Shown here piece after piece: positions 1 through 11,266 of a DNA stretch of 64,000 bases (position 1 is the first letter of the stretch; every line of letters starts with the position of its first letter). The notes beneath the pieces are model-generated. The model saw only the letters and a program-made list of their open reading frames with translations, did no database searches and was not told the DNA's origin. The position numbers and the translations under genes are program-made. Origin of the DNA: Mesorhizobium tianshanense (GTDB lineage Bacteria; Pseudomonadota; Alphaproteobacteria; Rhizobiales; Rhizobiaceae); the NCBI RefSeq assembly GCF_007830515.1, contig NZ_VLKT01000018.1, positions 62,001 to 126,000 of the forward strand. The letters are read 5' to 3'.

Positions 1-251
1 CATGGTTCACCGGCGGGCCGGACAGTCCCGGAACCGGCCTCTTCGTGCTGGCCGTCGAGCCCAAGCTGCTCGATCCGGATTTCGAGAAACGCATGAAGGA
101 CCAGCTCGAAAGGTTGCGCCGGCGCTACGGCGTGCATGTGCCCGGCCGCGCCCGAGCCGAAGCAGCGGAGAAGGCGGCAGCACGGGGCATAACGGCTCCC
201 AAAGCCGTGGTGCAGCGCATTTCCGAATTCGCCTCACGCTACTCTTCCTGA
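1..251 (+). CDS. Ldh family (malate/L-lactate/ureidoglycolate-type) oxidoreductase, C-terminal end
   Basis: Only the last 82 codons are in the window; the reading frame is open from base 3 to a TGA at 249-251 and no start is present. The fragment begins with FTGGPDSPG and continues GTGLFVLAVEP, then an amphipathic arginine-rich helix and RYGVHVPGRARAEA, which resembles the C-terminal end of the NAD(P)-dependent Ldh_2 family. Those enzymes oxidise 2-hydroxy acids such as malate, L-lactate or ureidoglycolate, and they are unrelated to classical Rossmann dehydrogenases. The substrate cannot be told from the tail alone. The call rests on family recognition of a short segment, so it is moderately sure. 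Confidence 0.7.
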   Translation, partial: WFTGGPDSPGTGLFVLAVEPKLLDPDFEKRMKDQLERLRRRYGVHVPGRARAEAAEKAAARGITAPKAVVQRISEFASRYSS

Positions 252-302
252 AGAAATCCACACTTTTCAGACAGTCAGCTGATCCCCGCTCGCTCGAAAG
301 TG

Positions 303-321
303 CGGCGAAGGGCCGTTTTTT
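303..321 (+). terminator. Weak candidate terminator after the Ldh-type gene
   Basis: A four-base-pair stem (CGGC, loop GAAGG, GCCG) is followed directly by six T residues. It lies 51 bases after the stop of the Ldh-type gene. The stem is short, so the call is weak. Confidence 0.28.
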
Positions 322-499
322 CCGGCGCTCGCTGAACCTTTTTACCCGTTGCGGCGACCAATGCCTGCCGGGGTGGGGTTTGCCCGGCCGGTGACGTCCG
401 GTCTGCTCGGGGCTGAGGCGGGCGTTTGACGCCGTGCTGATACCGTCTCAGGTCAGGCCGCCTCGTCGGACCCTGATTCCGGATATGGGTGTCACCCGG

Positions 500-523
500 A
501 AAACCCCGCTTCGGCGGGGTTTT
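500..523. terminator. Rho-independent terminator hairpin
   Basis: A perfect ten-base stem AAAACCCCGC / GCGGGGTTTT closes on a TTCG tetraloop. The stem is flanked by A and T runs, so it can work on both strands. It lies about 250 bases after the Ldh-type gene and about 110 bases before doxX, which suggests that an unannotated transcript ends here. Confidence 0.8.
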
Positions 524-636
524 CTGCGTCTCGCCGACAGCGAATAGAAATATGCCTTTTCTAGTCAACTTTTGTTCATTTGACTTTCATCGACTTGGTC
601 AGGCGTTTGCGCGGAGCAACAAAAAGGGGAGCCACC

Positions 637-1089
637 ATGTCCGCAAGCACCGACAATTCCAGCAGAAGCCTTTTCGTCCCAGTCCTTGGCGGTCTCTACG
701 CGACGCTGAACACAACGGCGGAAACCATCCTGCGTGCCGTGGCCGGCATCTTTCTCGCCATCCACGGCTCGGGTAAGATCACCGATCCTTTCGGTGCCGC
801 CGAGATGGTCGAGGGCCTCGGCTTCTATCCCGGCGCGTTTTGGTCGCTGCTGCTAGCCTGCACCGAATTCTTCGGCGGCATTTTCATCGCTATCGGCCTG
901 CTGACCCGCCCAGCCGCCTTCGCCGGGATGTTCGTGCTTCTGGTCACGGTCTGGTTTCACTGGATCACCATGGCCCAGGGCTTTTCGGGCGCCGAAAAAT
1001 CGCTGCTGTGGGCGGCGATCCTGTTCTTCTTCGTCATCCGCGGCGGCAACCGCCATTCGGTCGACGCGCGCCTCGGCAGAGCGTTCTAA
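637..1089 (+). CDS. DoxX family membrane protein
   Basis: A 150-residue protein with four predicted hydrophobic helices. The features AVAGIFLAIHGSGKI near residue 35 and ACTEFFGGIFIAIGLLTRP near residue 75 are characteristic of DoxX/DoxD-type inner-membrane proteins, which are linked to quinone-connected redox or oxidative-stress functions. The start at 637 is preceded by a GGGGAG ribosome-binding site seven bases upstream; an in-frame ATG at 580 lacks one. It stands alone between a terminator and the NDUFA9-like gene, 119 bases away. The family is sure; no specific substrate can be assigned. Confidence 0.85.
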   Translation: MSASTDNSSRSLFVPVLGGLYATLNTTAETILRAVAGIFLAIHGSGKITDPFGAAEMVEGLGFYPGAFWSLLLACTEFFGGIFIAIGLLTRPAAFAGMFVLLVTVWFHWITMAQGFSGAEKSLLWAAILFFFVIRGGNRHSVDARLGRAF

Positions 1090-1208
1090 CGCGGTCGCAA
1101 TAAGGCAGTCGGCGACGTATCGTCACCCTTTGCCTTTGACGCGAAACGGATTAAAGAAACGGCTTCAGCCAAGCCCCAGTAAATCTGGAAAGCGCGCCGG
1201 AGCCAGCA

Positions 1209-2183
1209 ATGACCGAAATCCTGCAGACCCCAAAGCTCGTCGTCGTGTTCGGCGGCTCAGGCTTTGTCGGCCGCCACGTCGTGCGGGCGCTGGCCAGGCG
1301 CGGCTACCGCATCAGGGTCGCCTGCCGCCGGCCCGACCTCGCCGGCCATCTGCAGCCGCTCGGCAATGTCGGCCAGATCCAGCCGGTGCAGGCCAACGTT
1401 CGGGTGCGCTGGTCGGTCGACCGCGCCGTGCAGGGTGCCGACCATGTCGTCAACCTGGTGGCCATCCTGCATGAGAGCGGCCGCCAGAAATTCACGTCCC
1501 TCCATGAGTTCGGTGCGCGCGCCATCGCCGAAGCGGCGCGTGCCGTCGGCGCCGGCTTCACCCATATCTCGGCACTGGGCGCCGATCTGAACGCGCAATC
1601 GGACTACGCGCGCACCAAGGCGCTCGGTGAAAAGGCGGTTTTCGAGACGATCGAGGATGCCGTCATCTTCCGGCCATCGATCATTTTCGGACCGGAGGAC
1701 AGTTTCTTCAACCGCTTCGCCGGCATGGCGCGCCTTTCGCCGGTGCTGCCGCTGATCGGCGGCGGGCAGACCAAATTCCAGCCGGTCTATATCGGCGATG
1801 TCGCCGAGGCGGTGGCACGCTCGGTCGAGGGCAAGGTCGGGGGTGGCCAGATCTACGAGCTCGGCGGGCCGAAGGTGTTCACTTTCAAGGAATGCATGGA
1901 AAAAATGCTTGCCGTCATCAACCGCAAGCGGCTTTTGGTGCCGGTTCCGTGGTGGCTGGCCAACATGCAGGCATCGATCCTCGGCCTTTTGCCCAATCCG
2001 TTGCTGACCAAGGATCAGGTCCTGCAGTTGCGCGCGCACAACATCGTGTCGGACGCGGCCACCAGGGACAACAGGACGCTCGCCGGCCTCGGCATCCAGC
2101 CGCAGTCGATCGGCAGCATCCTGCCGAGCTATCTCTGGAGCTACCGCCCCGCGGGCCAGTTCCAGCGCAAGACGGCGGCCTGA
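1209..2183 (+). CDS. Complex I NDUFA9 subunit family / NAD(P)-binding epimerase-like protein
   Basis: A 324-residue atypical short-chain dehydrogenase. The N-terminal VVVFGGSGFVGRHVV (about residues 12-26) is a Rossmann dinucleotide-binding turn, with GYRIRVACRRPDL completing the second strand. The motif SDYARTKALGEKAV (about residue 137) holds the YxxxK of this superfamily, and VIFRPSIIFGPEDSFFNRFA is typical of the NDUFA9/YfcH-like group. Alphaproteobacterial homologues are annotated as complex I NDUFA9-family proteins, but whether they associate with NADH dehydrogenase is not proven from sequence. The gene converges on the P450 gene with only 22 bases between stops. Confidence 0.85.
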   Translation: MTEILQTPKLVVVFGGSGFVGRHVVRALARRGYRIRVACRRPDLAGHLQPLGNVGQIQPVQANVRVRWSVDRAVQGADHVVNLVAILHESGRQKFTSLHEFGARAIAEAARAVGAGFTHISALGADLNAQSDYARTKALGEKAVFETIEDAVIFRPSIIFGPEDSFFNRFAGMARLSPVLPLIGGGQTKFQPVYIGDVAEAVARSVEGKVGGGQIYELGGPKVFTFKECMEKMLAVINRKRLLVPVPWWLANMQASILGLLPNPLLTKDQVLQLRAHNIVSDAATRDNRTLAGLGIQPQSIGSILPSYLWSYRPAGQFQRKTAA

Positions 2184-2205
2184 CACCAACCAAAACAGGC
2201 GCTTG

Positions 2206-3576
2206 CTAACGGCGCTGCGTGACCTGCATCGGCAGGCCGCCCTGCGGTTGCGTCGTCAGTTTCTGCACCGGCCACGGCCTGGTCTCGGCGGTGGTGTCGA
2301 AGCGGAAGCGCGACAGCATGATGGCCAAAGCGATGATCGCCTCCTGCATGGCAAAGCTGGCGCCGATGCAGACACGAGGACCGGCGCCGAACGGCAAATA
2401 CTGGAAGCGGTCGATCTTTTCGCGATTCCCCGGATGGAAGCGTTCCGGCATGAAGGCGTCGGGCCTGTCCCACAGCTTGCGGTGGCGGTGGACGACCCAG
2501 GGCATGACCAGCACCGCGGCGCGCCTCGGTATGTAGAGGCCGTTCCAGGTTTCGGGCTCGATCGGCTCGCGGTTGATCGACGGCGCCGGCGGGTAGAGCC
2601 TGAGTCCCTCGTCGAAGGCGGCGCGGGTGAACGGCATGGCGTCGAGCCACTTTGTCGGATCGGGCTCTCGCGCCAGCACAGCGTCGATCTCGCGCTCAAC
2701 CTTTTCGCGCTCCCAAGGCGCTTCAGCCAGGCAATAGAGCGTCCAGCCGAGCGCACGCGCCGTGGTTTCATGGCCGGCGCCGATGAAGGTGATGATGTTG
2801 TCCTCCACCTCGGCCCGCGTCAGCCCGTCCGGTCCCTCCGCCTTGAGCAAAAGCGTGAGAAAATCCTGTGGCACCTTGTCGGGATCGCGCTTGAGCCGCT
2901 CTTCGCGCATCTTGACGGTGTCGGTGACGATCTTGCGGAAATAGGCCATGGTCTTGCGGCCGCGGATGCGGGTCAGGCGCGGCAGCCAGTCGGGCGCCCG
3001 CAACAGGTCGAGCGGATCGACGCGGCCCATGGTCTCGAACAGGTGGTCGATCTCCTTGGCGAAGCTGCCCGGCTCGCCTGATATCTCGCCGGTAAACAAC
3101 GTCTCGGCCAGAATATCGTAGGTGAGCAGCGTCATATCGTGGGCGATGTCCGACGTGCCGCCCTCTTCGTAGCGCGTGACGAACTCTTGCGTGCGCCTCA
3201 GCATCGGCTCGGCGAAGCCGAAGATGTGGCGCGGCGTGAACACCGGCGCCATCGCCTTGCGCGAGCGCCTCCACACCTCGCCCTCGGCGGTCAGCAGGCC
3301 GTCACGCAGGATCGGGCGCAGGATCTTCTGGCGCACAGTCGCCATCTTGTAGTTTTTGGCGTTGTCGACCAGCACGTGGCGGATGAGGCCGGGATCATTG
3401 GCGACGACCAGCGGCCCGCCGATGCCGTTCACCGATATCCAGGGTTCGTTGTAGGTCGGCTCGCCCCACAGTTCGAGCGGGTTGCGATAGACGATGCGGA
3501 TCATCTCCAGCGCCGAAGGCGGCGACGTACGCGGCTTCGGCGCCGGCGGGACGAAGGGGGCGGGCTGACTGTCCAT
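2206..3576 (-). CDS. Cytochrome P450
   Basis: A 456-residue soluble P450. The I-helix oxygen-activation motif GAGHETTA lies near residue 264, the ExxR motif appears as EGLRLYPPAP near residue 323, and the haem-ligand loop FGAGPRVCIGASFA places the axial cysteine at about residue 402. All three are intact, so it should be an active haem monooxygenase. The start was put at 3576 because GGAG precedes that ATG; the frame extends 51 codons further upstream but that stretch is arginine-rich and unlike the family. There is no adjacent ferredoxin or reductase gene. Substrate unknown. Confidence 0.92.
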   Translation of the reverse strand: MDSQPAPFVPPAPKPRTSPPSALEMIRIVYRNPLELWGEPTYNEPWISVNGIGGPLVVANDPGLIRHVLVDNAKNYKMATVRQKILRPILRDGLLTAEGEVWRRSRKAMAPVFTPRHIFGFAEPMLRRTQEFVTRYEEGGTSDIAHDMTLLTYDILAETLFTGEISGEPGSFAKEIDHLFETMGRVDPLDLLRAPDWLPRLTRIRGRKTMAYFRKIVTDTVKMREERLKRDPDKVPQDFLTLLLKAEGPDGLTRAEVEDNIITFIGAGHETTARALGWTLYCLAEAPWEREKVEREIDAVLAREPDPTKWLDAMPFTRAAFDEGLRLYPPAPSINREPIEPETWNGLYIPRRAAVLVMPWVVHRHRKLWDRPDAFMPERFHPGNREKIDRFQYLPFGAGPRVCIGASFAMQEAIIALAIMLSRFRFDTTAETRPWPVQKLTTQPQGGLPMQVTQRR

Positions 3577-6368
<2,792 letters not shown>

Positions 6369-6371
6369 GGT

Positions 6372-6395
6372 GTTGGCGTGCTCCGGTGCGCCAAC
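6372..6395. terminator. Hairpin between the convergent gyrB and hydrolase genes
   Basis: GTTGGCG at 6372-6378 pairs with CGCCAAC at 6389-6395 around a ten-base loop. It sits four bases after the gyrB stop and before the stop of the opposing gene. There is no clear T run, so it is a weak intrinsic terminator at best. Confidence 0.35.
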
Positions 6396-6401
6396 TCGTT
6401 T

Positions 6402-7958
6402 CTAAGCTTTCGGACCTATCGTCGGCATCGCCTGGCTTGGCTCCAGTTTGCGGCCGAGATCGACTGCGTCGCGCAACACGGCAAGATGCGAGCGCGAGCG
6501 CGGCGGCGTGCCGGCGGCCGCGGCGACCTCGACGCCGGCCGCCTTCAGCGACCAGTAGAGCGTGTGCGTGAAGATGCGGCCGAGCGAACCGCGCAGTTCG
6601 ACCTGGATGTTCTCGACGCCGGGGCCGAAATTTTCCGCCATCGGCCCGGAGATCGGGTCGCCCGTCAGCCAGCCATTGCCCCTGTCGAAGATGTTGGTCC
6701 AACGCGTAGCGGCAAACACCGCGCCATGATGCACCGCCCGCTGCGGCTTGCCCGAACGGCTGCGCCCTTCCTGATAGAGGACGGTTCCACCGGCCGCCGT
6801 CTCGGCGATCGGCGGACATGCCGAGAACAGCCGCTCAGCGATGCCGCGCCTGAATTCGGCGAGATTGTAGGTCACCAGAAACTCGCTGTGGGTCAGCGGG
6901 CTGCCAAGCGTGACGAAATCGCTGATCTTCCACGGTAATGGATGATCGGCGTCCCTGACGCGAAGCTGCCGATAGAGCTCCCATTGGGCGCGCCGGAATC
7001 CGGAAAAATCATCCAGCCTGTCGGGCCACGCAGACCCATCGGAACCGAGCGAAGCCTTGTCGACGGCGCGGATCGCTTTCAGCCGCGACTTGTCGCGCGC
7101 GGCTTCCAGCTTTCGAGGCCGGAAGTCGGCCCACAATATCTGCAGCAGATCATAGGCGATGATCGATCCTAGGCTGTGCGAGACCAGCACGATGCGGTCG
7201 TAGGCATCGTCCATCATAAGACGCTTCAGCAGCGTCAGGCCACGGTCACGGACAAGGGCGCGCTTCTCGACCGTTGCCGCTTCGGCACGCACATAGGCAG
7301 CCACATCGCCGAAATAAGGAAGGCCAAACCGGTCCACCAACCAGATGACGAACGAAGCCAGGATCGTGACGAGCATGCCCGTAGTCCAGGAAATATACCC
7401 TTGCGAGGCCGATGTCGCGAGCACGAGCGCCGCGCACAGGACTGCTATGACGGCCAGAAGCGTGACGACATAGAGCCCACGGGCATCGCGCGGAATATCG
7501 GCAGGCCTGCGCCAGAGCAGATTTGTCACCCAGGCCGCAAGCCGGCCCCGCGTCGTGCCTTGCGTGATGTCGGCCCAGTAAAGCTCGTAGAAATCGGTGC
7601 GGCGGCCATCGACATCGTAAGGGGTGGTGATCCGGCGAAGCTCGTGCGAATTCGTCCGGCTGTCGGGCGTGATCCAGCTCTGGTTGATCTCCTCGCCGGC
7701 AGGGTCGGCCGGATCGGCCACATGGGCATAAAACGGCGCGCGGGCGGGGTCATGGCTCCAAACAGCGTGAACAAATCCCCTCAGCGTGTCCATGGGCCGC
7801 TGTTCACCCATGCCGTGCACGATCACCACCGCCTGGCTTGGCTTGCGTGGCGCCTTCCCGGAACCTGGCGAAGTTGTCTTGGCCGGCGACGCAACAGGGT
7901 CTGACACCAGTGCCTCCGTTGGTGATAAATCCCGTCCATCGGAACAGAATTCGACCAT
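6402..7958 (-). CDS. Membrane-anchored alpha/beta-hydrolase-like protein of unknown function
   Basis: A 518-residue protein. VVIVHGMGEQRP near residue 44 resembles the first strand and oxyanion region of lipase-like hydrolases, and LVSHSLGSIIAYDLL puts a nucleophile serine (GxSxG-like SHSLG) at about residue 262. Between them are two hydrophobic segments (about residues 163-185 and 195-212), so the hydrolase core is split by a membrane hairpin. This layout is seen in uncharacterised serine-hydrolase-like proteins; no substrate is known. The ATG at 7958 has no strong ribosome-binding site. A catalytic acid and histidine were not identified with certainty. It converges with gyrB. Confidence 0.7.
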   Translation of the reverse strand: MVEFCSDGRDLSPTEALVSDPVASPAKTTSPGSGKAPRKPSQAVVIVHGMGEQRPMDTLRGFVHAVWSHDPARAPFYAHVADPADPAGEEINQSWITPDSRTNSHELRRITTPYDVDGRRTDFYELYWADITQGTTRGRLAAWVTNLLWRRPADIPRDARGLYVVTLLAVIAVLCAALVLATSASQGYISWTTGMLVTILASFVIWLVDRFGLPYFGDVAAYVRAEAATVEKRALVRDRGLTLLKRLMMDDAYDRIVLVSHSLGSIIAYDLLQILWADFRPRKLEAARDKSRLKAIRAVDKASLGSDGSAWPDRLDDFSGFRRAQWELYRQLRVRDADHPLPWKISDFVTLGSPLTHSEFLVTYNLAEFRRGIAERLFSACPPIAETAAGGTVLYQEGRSRSGKPQRAVHHGAVFAATRWTNIFDRGNGWLTGDPISGPMAENFGPGVENIQVELRGSLGRIFTHTLYWSLKAAGVEVAAAAGTPPRSRSHLAVLRDAVDLGRKLEPSQAMPTIGPKA

Positions 7959-8017
7959 CGTAGCTCTGAAACCTGCATAAGGGCAAAGATGCTCAAGGCC
8001 GGACGCTCAGCGCCAAG

Positions 8018-8046
8018 AAAAAACCCGGCGCGGAGCCGGGCTTTTT
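8018..8046 (-). terminator. Terminator of the pnt operon
   Basis: CCCGGC at 8024-8029 and GCCGGG at 8035-8040 form a GC stem with a five-base loop, with A and T runs on the two sides. Read on the minus strand it follows the pntB stop by 38 bases and ends in six T residues. Confidence 0.8.
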
Positions 8047-8083
8047 CGAGCAACTAGCGGTGTATTGGGGCCGCGGACCCTGA

Positions 8084-9481
8084 TCAGTGATCCATGGCCT
8101 TGACGATCTCCTCGGTCATCTTCTTGGCGTCGCCGAGCAGCATCATGGTGCCGTCCTTGTAGAACAGCGTATTGTCGATGCCGGCATAGCCGGAGCCGAG
8201 CGAGCGCTTGACGAACAGGCAGGTGCGCGCCTTGTCGACATCGAGGATCGGCATGCCGAATATAGGGGAGCTCTTGTCGTCCCGCGCGGACGGGTTGGTG
8301 ACGTCGTTGGCGCCGATGACGTAGGCGACGTCGGCCTGCGCGAACTCGGAGTTGATGTCCTCCAGCTCGAACACTTCGTCGTAAGGCACATTGGCTTCAG
8401 CCAAGAGCACGTTCATGTGGCCGGGCATGCGGCCGGCGACCGGGTGGATGGCATATTTGACGTCGACGCCATTGGCCTTGAGCTTGTCGGCCATCTCGCG
8501 CAGCGCATGCTGCGCCTGGGCGACCGCCATGCCGTAGCCGGGCACGATGATGACCTTCTGCGCGTTCATCATCAGGTAGGCGGCATCGTCGGCCGAGCCC
8601 TGCTTGACCGTGCGCTCGATGCCGTCGTCGGCAGCGGCGGACGTCTCGCCGCCGAAGCCGCCGAGGATGACCGAGATGAACGACCGGTTCATGCCCTTGC
8701 ACATGATGTAGGACAGGATCGCGCCGGACGAACCGACCAGCGCGCCGGTGATGATCAGCGCCAGATTGCCGAGCGTGAAGCCAAGTGCCGCAGCCGCCCA
8801 GCCCGAATAGGAATTCAGCATCGAAACGACCACCGGCATGTCGGCGCCGCCGATGGGGATGATGAGAAGGACGCCAAGAACAAGCGATGCCGCCACGATC
8901 AGCCAGAACACCAGCTTGGACTCGCTGGTGACCAGAAGCACGATCAGCACGATCAGGGCGATGCCGAGGGCCGCGTTGATGAAATGGCGGCCACCGATCA
9001 TGATCGGCTTGCCCGACATGCGGCCGTCAAGCTTGAGGAAGGCGATGACCGACCCGGTGAAGGTGATGGCGCCGATGGCGACGCCGAGGCTCATCTCGAC
9101 CAGCGCCTGGGCGTGGATGTCGGCGACCGTGCCGATGCCGAAGCTTTCCGGCGCATAGATGGCGGCAGCCGCCACCATGACGGCGGCAAGACCGACCAGC
9201 GAGTGGAAGGCGGCGACCAGCTGCGGCATCGAGGTCATGGCGATGCGCCGTGCGGTGACCGCACCGACGGAGCCGCCGATCAGAAGGCCGAGCACGATGA
9301 GGCCGAAGCCTCCCGCCGAAGGGGTCGCCAGCGCCAGCGTGGTGGCAATGGCGATGGCCATGCCGATCATGCCGTACATATTGCCCTGGCGGCTGGTGGT
9401 CGGGTGCGACAGGCCTCGCAATGCCAGGATGAACAGGATGCCGGAGACCAGATAGAGGAAGGAGGCGAAGTTGGCGTTCAT
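8084..9481 (-). CDS. pntB: NAD(P) transhydrogenase subunit beta
   Basis: A 465-residue integral membrane subunit of the proton-pumping nicotinamide nucleotide transhydrogenase, which uses the proton gradient to reduce NADP with NADH. Multiple membrane helices fill roughly residues 1-270 and the soluble NADP-binding dIII domain follows, with KVIIVPGYGMAVAQAQHAL as its GxGxxA-type loop and YVIGANDVTNPSAR near the C terminus. It is the last gene of an operon reading pntA1, pntA2, pntB on the minus strand and is followed by a good terminator. Six bases separate it from pntA2. Confidence 0.96.
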   Translation of the reverse strand: MNANFASFLYLVSGILFILALRGLSHPTTSRQGNMYGMIGMAIAIATTLALATPSAGGFGLIVLGLLIGGSVGAVTARRIAMTSMPQLVAAFHSLVGLAAVMVAAAAIYAPESFGIGTVADIHAQALVEMSLGVAIGAITFTGSVIAFLKLDGRMSGKPIMIGGRHFINAALGIALIVLIVLLVTSESKLVFWLIVAASLVLGVLLIIPIGGADMPVVVSMLNSYSGWAAAALGFTLGNLALIITGALVGSSGAILSYIMCKGMNRSFISVILGGFGGETSAAADDGIERTVKQGSADDAAYLMMNAQKVIIVPGYGMAVAQAQHALREMADKLKANGVDVKYAIHPVAGRMPGHMNVLLAEANVPYDEVFELEDINSEFAQADVAYVIGANDVTNPSARDDKSSPIFGMPILDVDKARTCLFVKRSLGSGYAGIDNTLFYKDGTMMLLGDAKKMTEEIVKAMDH

Positions 9482-9487
9482 GTCGCT

Positions 9488-9913
9488 CTACTTGTCCTTC
9501 TTCTTGTACATGGCCAGCATGCGCTGGGTGACGAGGAAGCCGCCGAAGATGTTGACCGAGACCAGCATCAGCGCGACGAAGCCGAAGCCGGTGGCGATGC
9601 CGGACGCCGAGATGCCGACTGCAAGCAGCGCGCCGGCGACGATGACCGAGGAAATCGCGTTGGTGACGGCCATCAGCGGCGTATGCAGCGCCGGCGTGAC
9701 GGACCAGACGACGTAATAGCCGACGAAGATCGCCAGGACGAAAATGGCGAAGCGGAAGACGAAGGGATCGATCGCCCCGCCCGACAGCGCGTGCGCGGCG
9801 TCGCCGGCCGCCTCAGTGCCGCCGGGAGCGGTGGCCAGATCCTGCACCGCGAGCCGGACGGCGGCGCTCGCCTGGTCGAGCTGGTCGAGGGCTTTCTGCA
9901 AGGTCTGGTCCAT
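9488..9913 (-). CDS. pntA2: NAD(P) transhydrogenase subunit alpha part 2 (membrane part)
   Basis: A 141-residue membrane subunit equivalent to the C-terminal membrane region of E. coli PntA; in this lineage alpha is split in two. Hydrophobic helices start near residue 53 (FVFRFAIFVLAIFVGYYVVW), with TPALHTPLMAVTNAISS as a conserved segment. The ATG at 9913 overlaps the pntA1 stop as TGATG, which argues for coupled translation; a GTG one codon upstream is an alternative. It ends in a lysine-rich cytoplasmic tail. Confidence 0.93.
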   Translation of the reverse strand: MDQTLQKALDQLDQASAAVRLAVQDLATAPGGTEAAGDAAHALSGGAIDPFVFRFAIFVLAIFVGYYVVWSVTPALHTPLMAVTNAISSVIVAGALLAVGISASGIATGFGFVALMLVSVNIFGGFLVTQRMLAMYKKKDK

Positions 9914-11181
9914 CACGCGATCCCTTTCGACTTGGACGAGGGCGACTTGGACGAGGGCGGCTTGGACGAGGGCGGCTTGGGTGCGGCAGCTTTCTTGGCA
10001 GCGGCCGGCTTCTTCGCAGGCTCAGCCGAGGCGATCATCACCGCCGGCTTGCCGGCGAAGGCCGGATGCACGACCAGGCCGCCATCGGTCAGCATGGTCG
10101 CCTTGACCAGATCGTCGTCGCGGTTGATGGCAAGCGTCTTGGTGGTCTTGTCGACCAGCGTCTCGAGGAACGCGAACAGGTTCCTGGCATAGAGCAGCGA
10201 GGCCGATGCCGCGACGCGGCCCGGCACGTTGAGATGGCCGACGATTTTTACCCCATTGGCCGTGGTCACCACTTGGCCCAACACAGCGCCCTCGACATTG
10301 CCGCCGCGCTCGACCGCGAGGTCGACCAGCACCGAGCCCGGCTTCATCGACGCGACCATCGCGGCCGAAACCAGTTTCGGCGCCGGACGGCCGGGGATCA
10401 GCGCCGTGGTGATGACGATGTCCTGCCTGGCGATGTGCTCGGCGGTCAGCGCCGCCTGCTTGGCCTGGTATTCCCTGGACATTTCCTTAGCGTAACCGCC
10501 CGCCGTCTCGGCCGCCTTGAACTCCTCGTCCTCGACCGCCAGGAATTTTGCTCCCAGCGAAGCAACCTGTTCCTTGGCGGCGGGGCGCACGTCGGTGGCG
10601 GTGACCACAGCGCCGAGCCGCCTTGCCGTTGCAATGGCCTGGAGACCAGCGACGCCGACGCCCATGACGAAGACTTTCGCCGCCGGCACGGTGCCGGCCG
10701 CCGTCATCATCATCGGCAGTGCCCGGTCATATTCCGCGGCGCCGTCTATCACCGCCTGGTAGCCGGAGAGGTTCGCCTGCGAGGACAGCACGTCCATCGA
10801 TTGCGCGCGGGTGATGCGCGGCATGAATTCCATCGAGAAGGCGGTGACGCCTGCCCTGGCGAGAGCATCGACGCCGGCATCGTTGCCGTAGGGATCCATG
10901 ATGGCGATGACGGCAGTGCCCGGGCGGTAGGCCTTCAGCTCCACTTCATCAGGCCGGCGCACCTTCAGCACCACATCGGCCTTGGCGACATCGCCGACCT
11001 TGCCGATCGCGGCACCCGCCTTGGCGAACTCCTCGTCGGGAATGCGCGATGCGGTGCCGGCGCCGCTTTCGACGATCACATCGAACCCCAGCCCCGCCAG
11101 CCGCTTCACCGTATCGGGCGAGGCAGCAACGCGCGGCTCGTTCGCATCGAGCTCACGAGGGATGAAAACCGTCTGTCCCAC
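9913..11181 (-). CDS. pntA1: NAD(P) transhydrogenase subunit alpha part 1 (NAD-binding)
   Basis: A 422-residue soluble dI subunit of the AlaDH/PNT family that binds NAD(H). Key stretches are VFIPRELDANEPRVAASPDT at the N terminus, the RSQSMD-like motif seen as RAQSMDVLSSQANLSGYQAV near residue 128, and the Rossmann turn VFMGVGVAGLQAIATARRLG near residue 172. The C terminus is unusual: a low-complexity Ala/Lys/Pro/Ser tail ends in repeats of SKPPS-like units encoded by a 15-base tandem repeat (9928-9980). First gene of the pnt operon; the CoxIV gene lies 85 bases upstream on the same strand. Confidence 0.95.
   Translation of the reverse strand: MGQTVFIPRELDANEPRVAASPDTVKRLAGLGFDVIVESGAGTASRIPDEEFAKAGAAIGKVGDVAKADVVLKVRRPDEVELKAYRPGTAVIAIMDPYGNDAGVDALARAGVTAFSMEFMPRITRAQSMDVLSSQANLSGYQAVIDGAAEYDRALPMMMTAAGTVPAAKVFVMGVGVAGLQAIATARRLGAVVTATDVRPAAKEQVASLGAKFLAVEDEEFKAAETAGGYAKEMSREYQAKQAALTAEHIARQDIVITTALIPGRPAPKLVSAAMVASMKPGSVLVDLAVERGGNVEGAVLGQVVTTANGVKIVGHLNVPGRVAASASLLYARNLFAFLETLVDKTTKTLAINRDDDLVKATMLTDGGLVVHPAFAGKPAVMIASAEPAKKPAAAKKAAAPKPPSSKPPSSKSPSSKSKGIA
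9928..9980. repeat. 15-base tandem repeat encoding the PntA1 C-terminal tail
   Basis: About three and a half copies of a 15-base unit (plus strand CTTGGACGAGGGCGG with small changes). On the minus strand it encodes repeated Ser-Lys-Pro-Pro-Ser-like units in the last 20 residues of PntA1. The period is a multiple of three, so copy-number changes would keep the frame. Confidence 0.85.
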
Positions 11182-11266
11182 CGCATGATCCTTTCGGCTG
11201 GAACCTGTCTGCGCAAGACGCCGGCCGGATTTCCGGCGACGTCACGGGCAAGGGTTTTTGAACAAT

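Larger units (their letters stand above)
252..636. other. Intergenic region of 385 bases between the Ldh-type gene and doxX
   Basis: No convincing protein-coding frame was found; the antisense frame over 275-568 is arginine/proline-rich and runs through the terminator. Two things stand out: a weak hairpin with six T residues at 303-321, which could end the Ldh-type transcript, and a strong terminator at 500-523. The stretch at about 370-500 is rich in short inverted repeats, for example GGCGTTTGACGCC, so a small RNA ending at the terminator is possible. No known RNA family was recognised. Confidence 0.4.

Noticed and set aside
370..500. 6S RNA, tmRNA, SRP RNA or RNase P RNA
   Set aside because: None of the diagnostic sequences of these RNAs was seen, although a terminator follows.
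8087..10192. Open frame of 701 codons on the plus strand
   Set aside because: It is antisense to pntB, pntA2 and part of pntA1. Its product is rich in Asp, His, Arg and Gly with no domain, typical of a shadow of GC-rich coding sequence.
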